Positions 63,375 through 64,000 of a stretch of DNA of 64,000 nucleotides are shown in pieces. The translations under genes were made by a program, and so were the position numbers. This DNA comes from Planctomycetota bacterium (GTDB lineage: Bacteria > Planctomycetota > Planctomycetia > Isosphaerales > Isosphaeraceae). The notes under the pieces were generated by a model. That model worked only from the letters and a program-made list of their open reading frames with translations. It searched no databases and was not told the DNA's origin. The DNA lies in assembly GCA_021791715.1 (NCBI GenBank), contig JAJYWB010000003.1, positions 1 to 64,000 of the forward strand, in the 5' to 3' direction. The number at the start of each line of letters is the position of its first letter. The stretch's first letter is position 1.

Positions 63375-64000
63375 TCAGAAGGGTTGAAGCGAGGGAACCG
63401 GGTCCGGATCGTTCTCCGGCCAACAATCGAGCGGCGTCGACGCGAGAATTCGGCGTTTCACGAAGTAATAGATCGTCAAAAGGAAGAGGCCCGAGAGGGC
63501 GATCGCACCGGACGACGCTCCCAAATGATATTCCAAATGAGGTTGCGGTCTCTTTCCATTCTCGCCCGAGAACGAGGCGATCAGGATCAGAATGATAAAA
63601 AACGCCATTAAGAATGAGAAAACCAGAATGATTTGCGGCTTGGCCCAATTGCGGTCGTCGTCTCTCCAGTAATTGTACAATTGAGAAGGGGGCCAAACCG
63701 AATTTTTTCGCGCCCGATCGGCGACGGATCCGACCCAGATTTTCACATTGAAAACATGCGCGAGAACGATCGCGACGATTTCGATAAGCCACCAGAACAT
63801 AAACCCGAGGAAACAAATGATTGAAGCGACGATCATCTCGGATGGAAACGGAGGACCTCCCGCCGCGCCCGCGGGTCTTCCAACGTCATAATACTCTATA
63901 AAAATCATGGCGGCATGCGTAAGCGCCATCGATGTGATCCCGATTCGTAACATCGCGCCGGCGCTATAAAAACAAAAACATGTCCACGCGCGTTTGCGAT
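63375..64000 (-). CDS. Multi-pass membrane protein, partial (5' end beyond the window)
   Basis: The frame stays open from 63375 to the right edge, so the start is outside; an ATG at 63953 exists, but translation upstream of it (KRAWTCFCFYSAGA) aligns with the paralogue's ARVCFLFYLASA, so the gene is longer. At least 208 residues are visible with four hydrophobic segments (ITSMALTHAAMIFI, MIVASIICFLGFMFWWLIEIVAIVL, IILVFSFLMAFFIILILIA, GAIALSGLFLLTIYYFV). It shares the KIWVG..ADRAR.. motif with the gene downstream, from which 52 nt separate it. Tandem duplication is the likely origin. Function unknown. Confidence 0.7.
   Translation of the reverse strand, partial: RKRAWTCFCFYSAGAMLRIGITSMALTHAAMIFIEYYDVGRPAGAAGGPPFPSEMIVASIICFLGFMFWWLIEIVAIVLAHVFNVKIWVGSVADRARKNSVWPPSQLYNYWRDDDRNWAKPQIILVFSFLMAFFIILILIASFSGENGKRPQPHLEYHLGASSGAIALSGLFLLTIYYFVKRRILASTPLDCWPENDPDPVPSLQPF

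Overview
The window looks like chromosomal DNA of a planctomycete (Isosphaera/Gemmata-like, from gene content only; no rRNA or marker gene is present to fix it). Reasons: a PEP-CTERM protein, an FG-GAP/UnbV protein, a 21-blade WD40 protein, a Hanks-type kinase with one C-terminal membrane segment, an FHA protein, a formylglycine-generating-enzyme homologue, three TadE-like and two TadG-like proteins, and interspersed repeats whose accidental translation reads YQPDAQAR and GGSPSHKRSPS. The DNA is rich in CGATCG-type words, which creates many long spurious open frames opposite real genes.

Layout. 1-576: a tandem 154-155 bp repeat. 577-4528 (minus): an exported Ig-like protein, cobU, cobS and a KDPG aldolase. 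5059-13288 (plus): a Tad-like pseudopilin cluster (TadE, TadE, vWA-TadG, ABC ATPase, ABC permease, TadE, TadG-like, exported protein). 13729-24040: FG-GAP/UnbV, PEP-CTERM, WD40, zinc-ribbon/DUF2007-like, HemQ-like, FkbM methyltransferase and Ser/Thr kinase genes. 24041-25901: mostly non-coding, with a duplicated 174 bp element.

25902-33414: an accessory block lying between two identical 36-nt direct repeats (25475-25510 and 33723-33758). It encodes a TetR regulator, a methionine-rich repeat lipoprotein, the molybdoenzyme MsrP, an MsrQ fused to a complete NAD(P)H/FAD/2Fe-2S reductase, a thioredoxin-fold protein, a membrane protein, a degenerate SDR and an NTF2-like/alpha-beta hydrolase fusion. 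I read the first five as a self-contained envelope methionine-oxidation (hypochlorite-type) defence: a sacrificial methionine sink tethered to the membrane, its repair enzyme, and a one-polypeptide electron supply. It parallels the MrpX-YedY system of Azospira but has a TetR instead of SigF/NrsF and a lipid anchor. This is the most interesting part of the window.

34039-50738: a complete type I-B CRISPR-Cas locus in the order cas1-cas2-cas6-cas8b-cas7-cas5-cas3-cas4, followed by a leader with a near-consensus sigma70 promoter and an array of 100 repeats and 99 spacers (hand count). Several spacers are related to each other. 50757-51646: two copies of an interspersed repeat that shares its core with the repeat at the window start. 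53021-58428: a glycine cleavage operon (gcvT, gcvH, gcvPA, gcvPB) ending in a lipoate-ligase-family gene that probably lipoylates GcvH. 58923-64000: FHA protein, MoxR ATPase, FGE-like enzyme and two tandem paralogous membrane proteins, the last running off the right edge.
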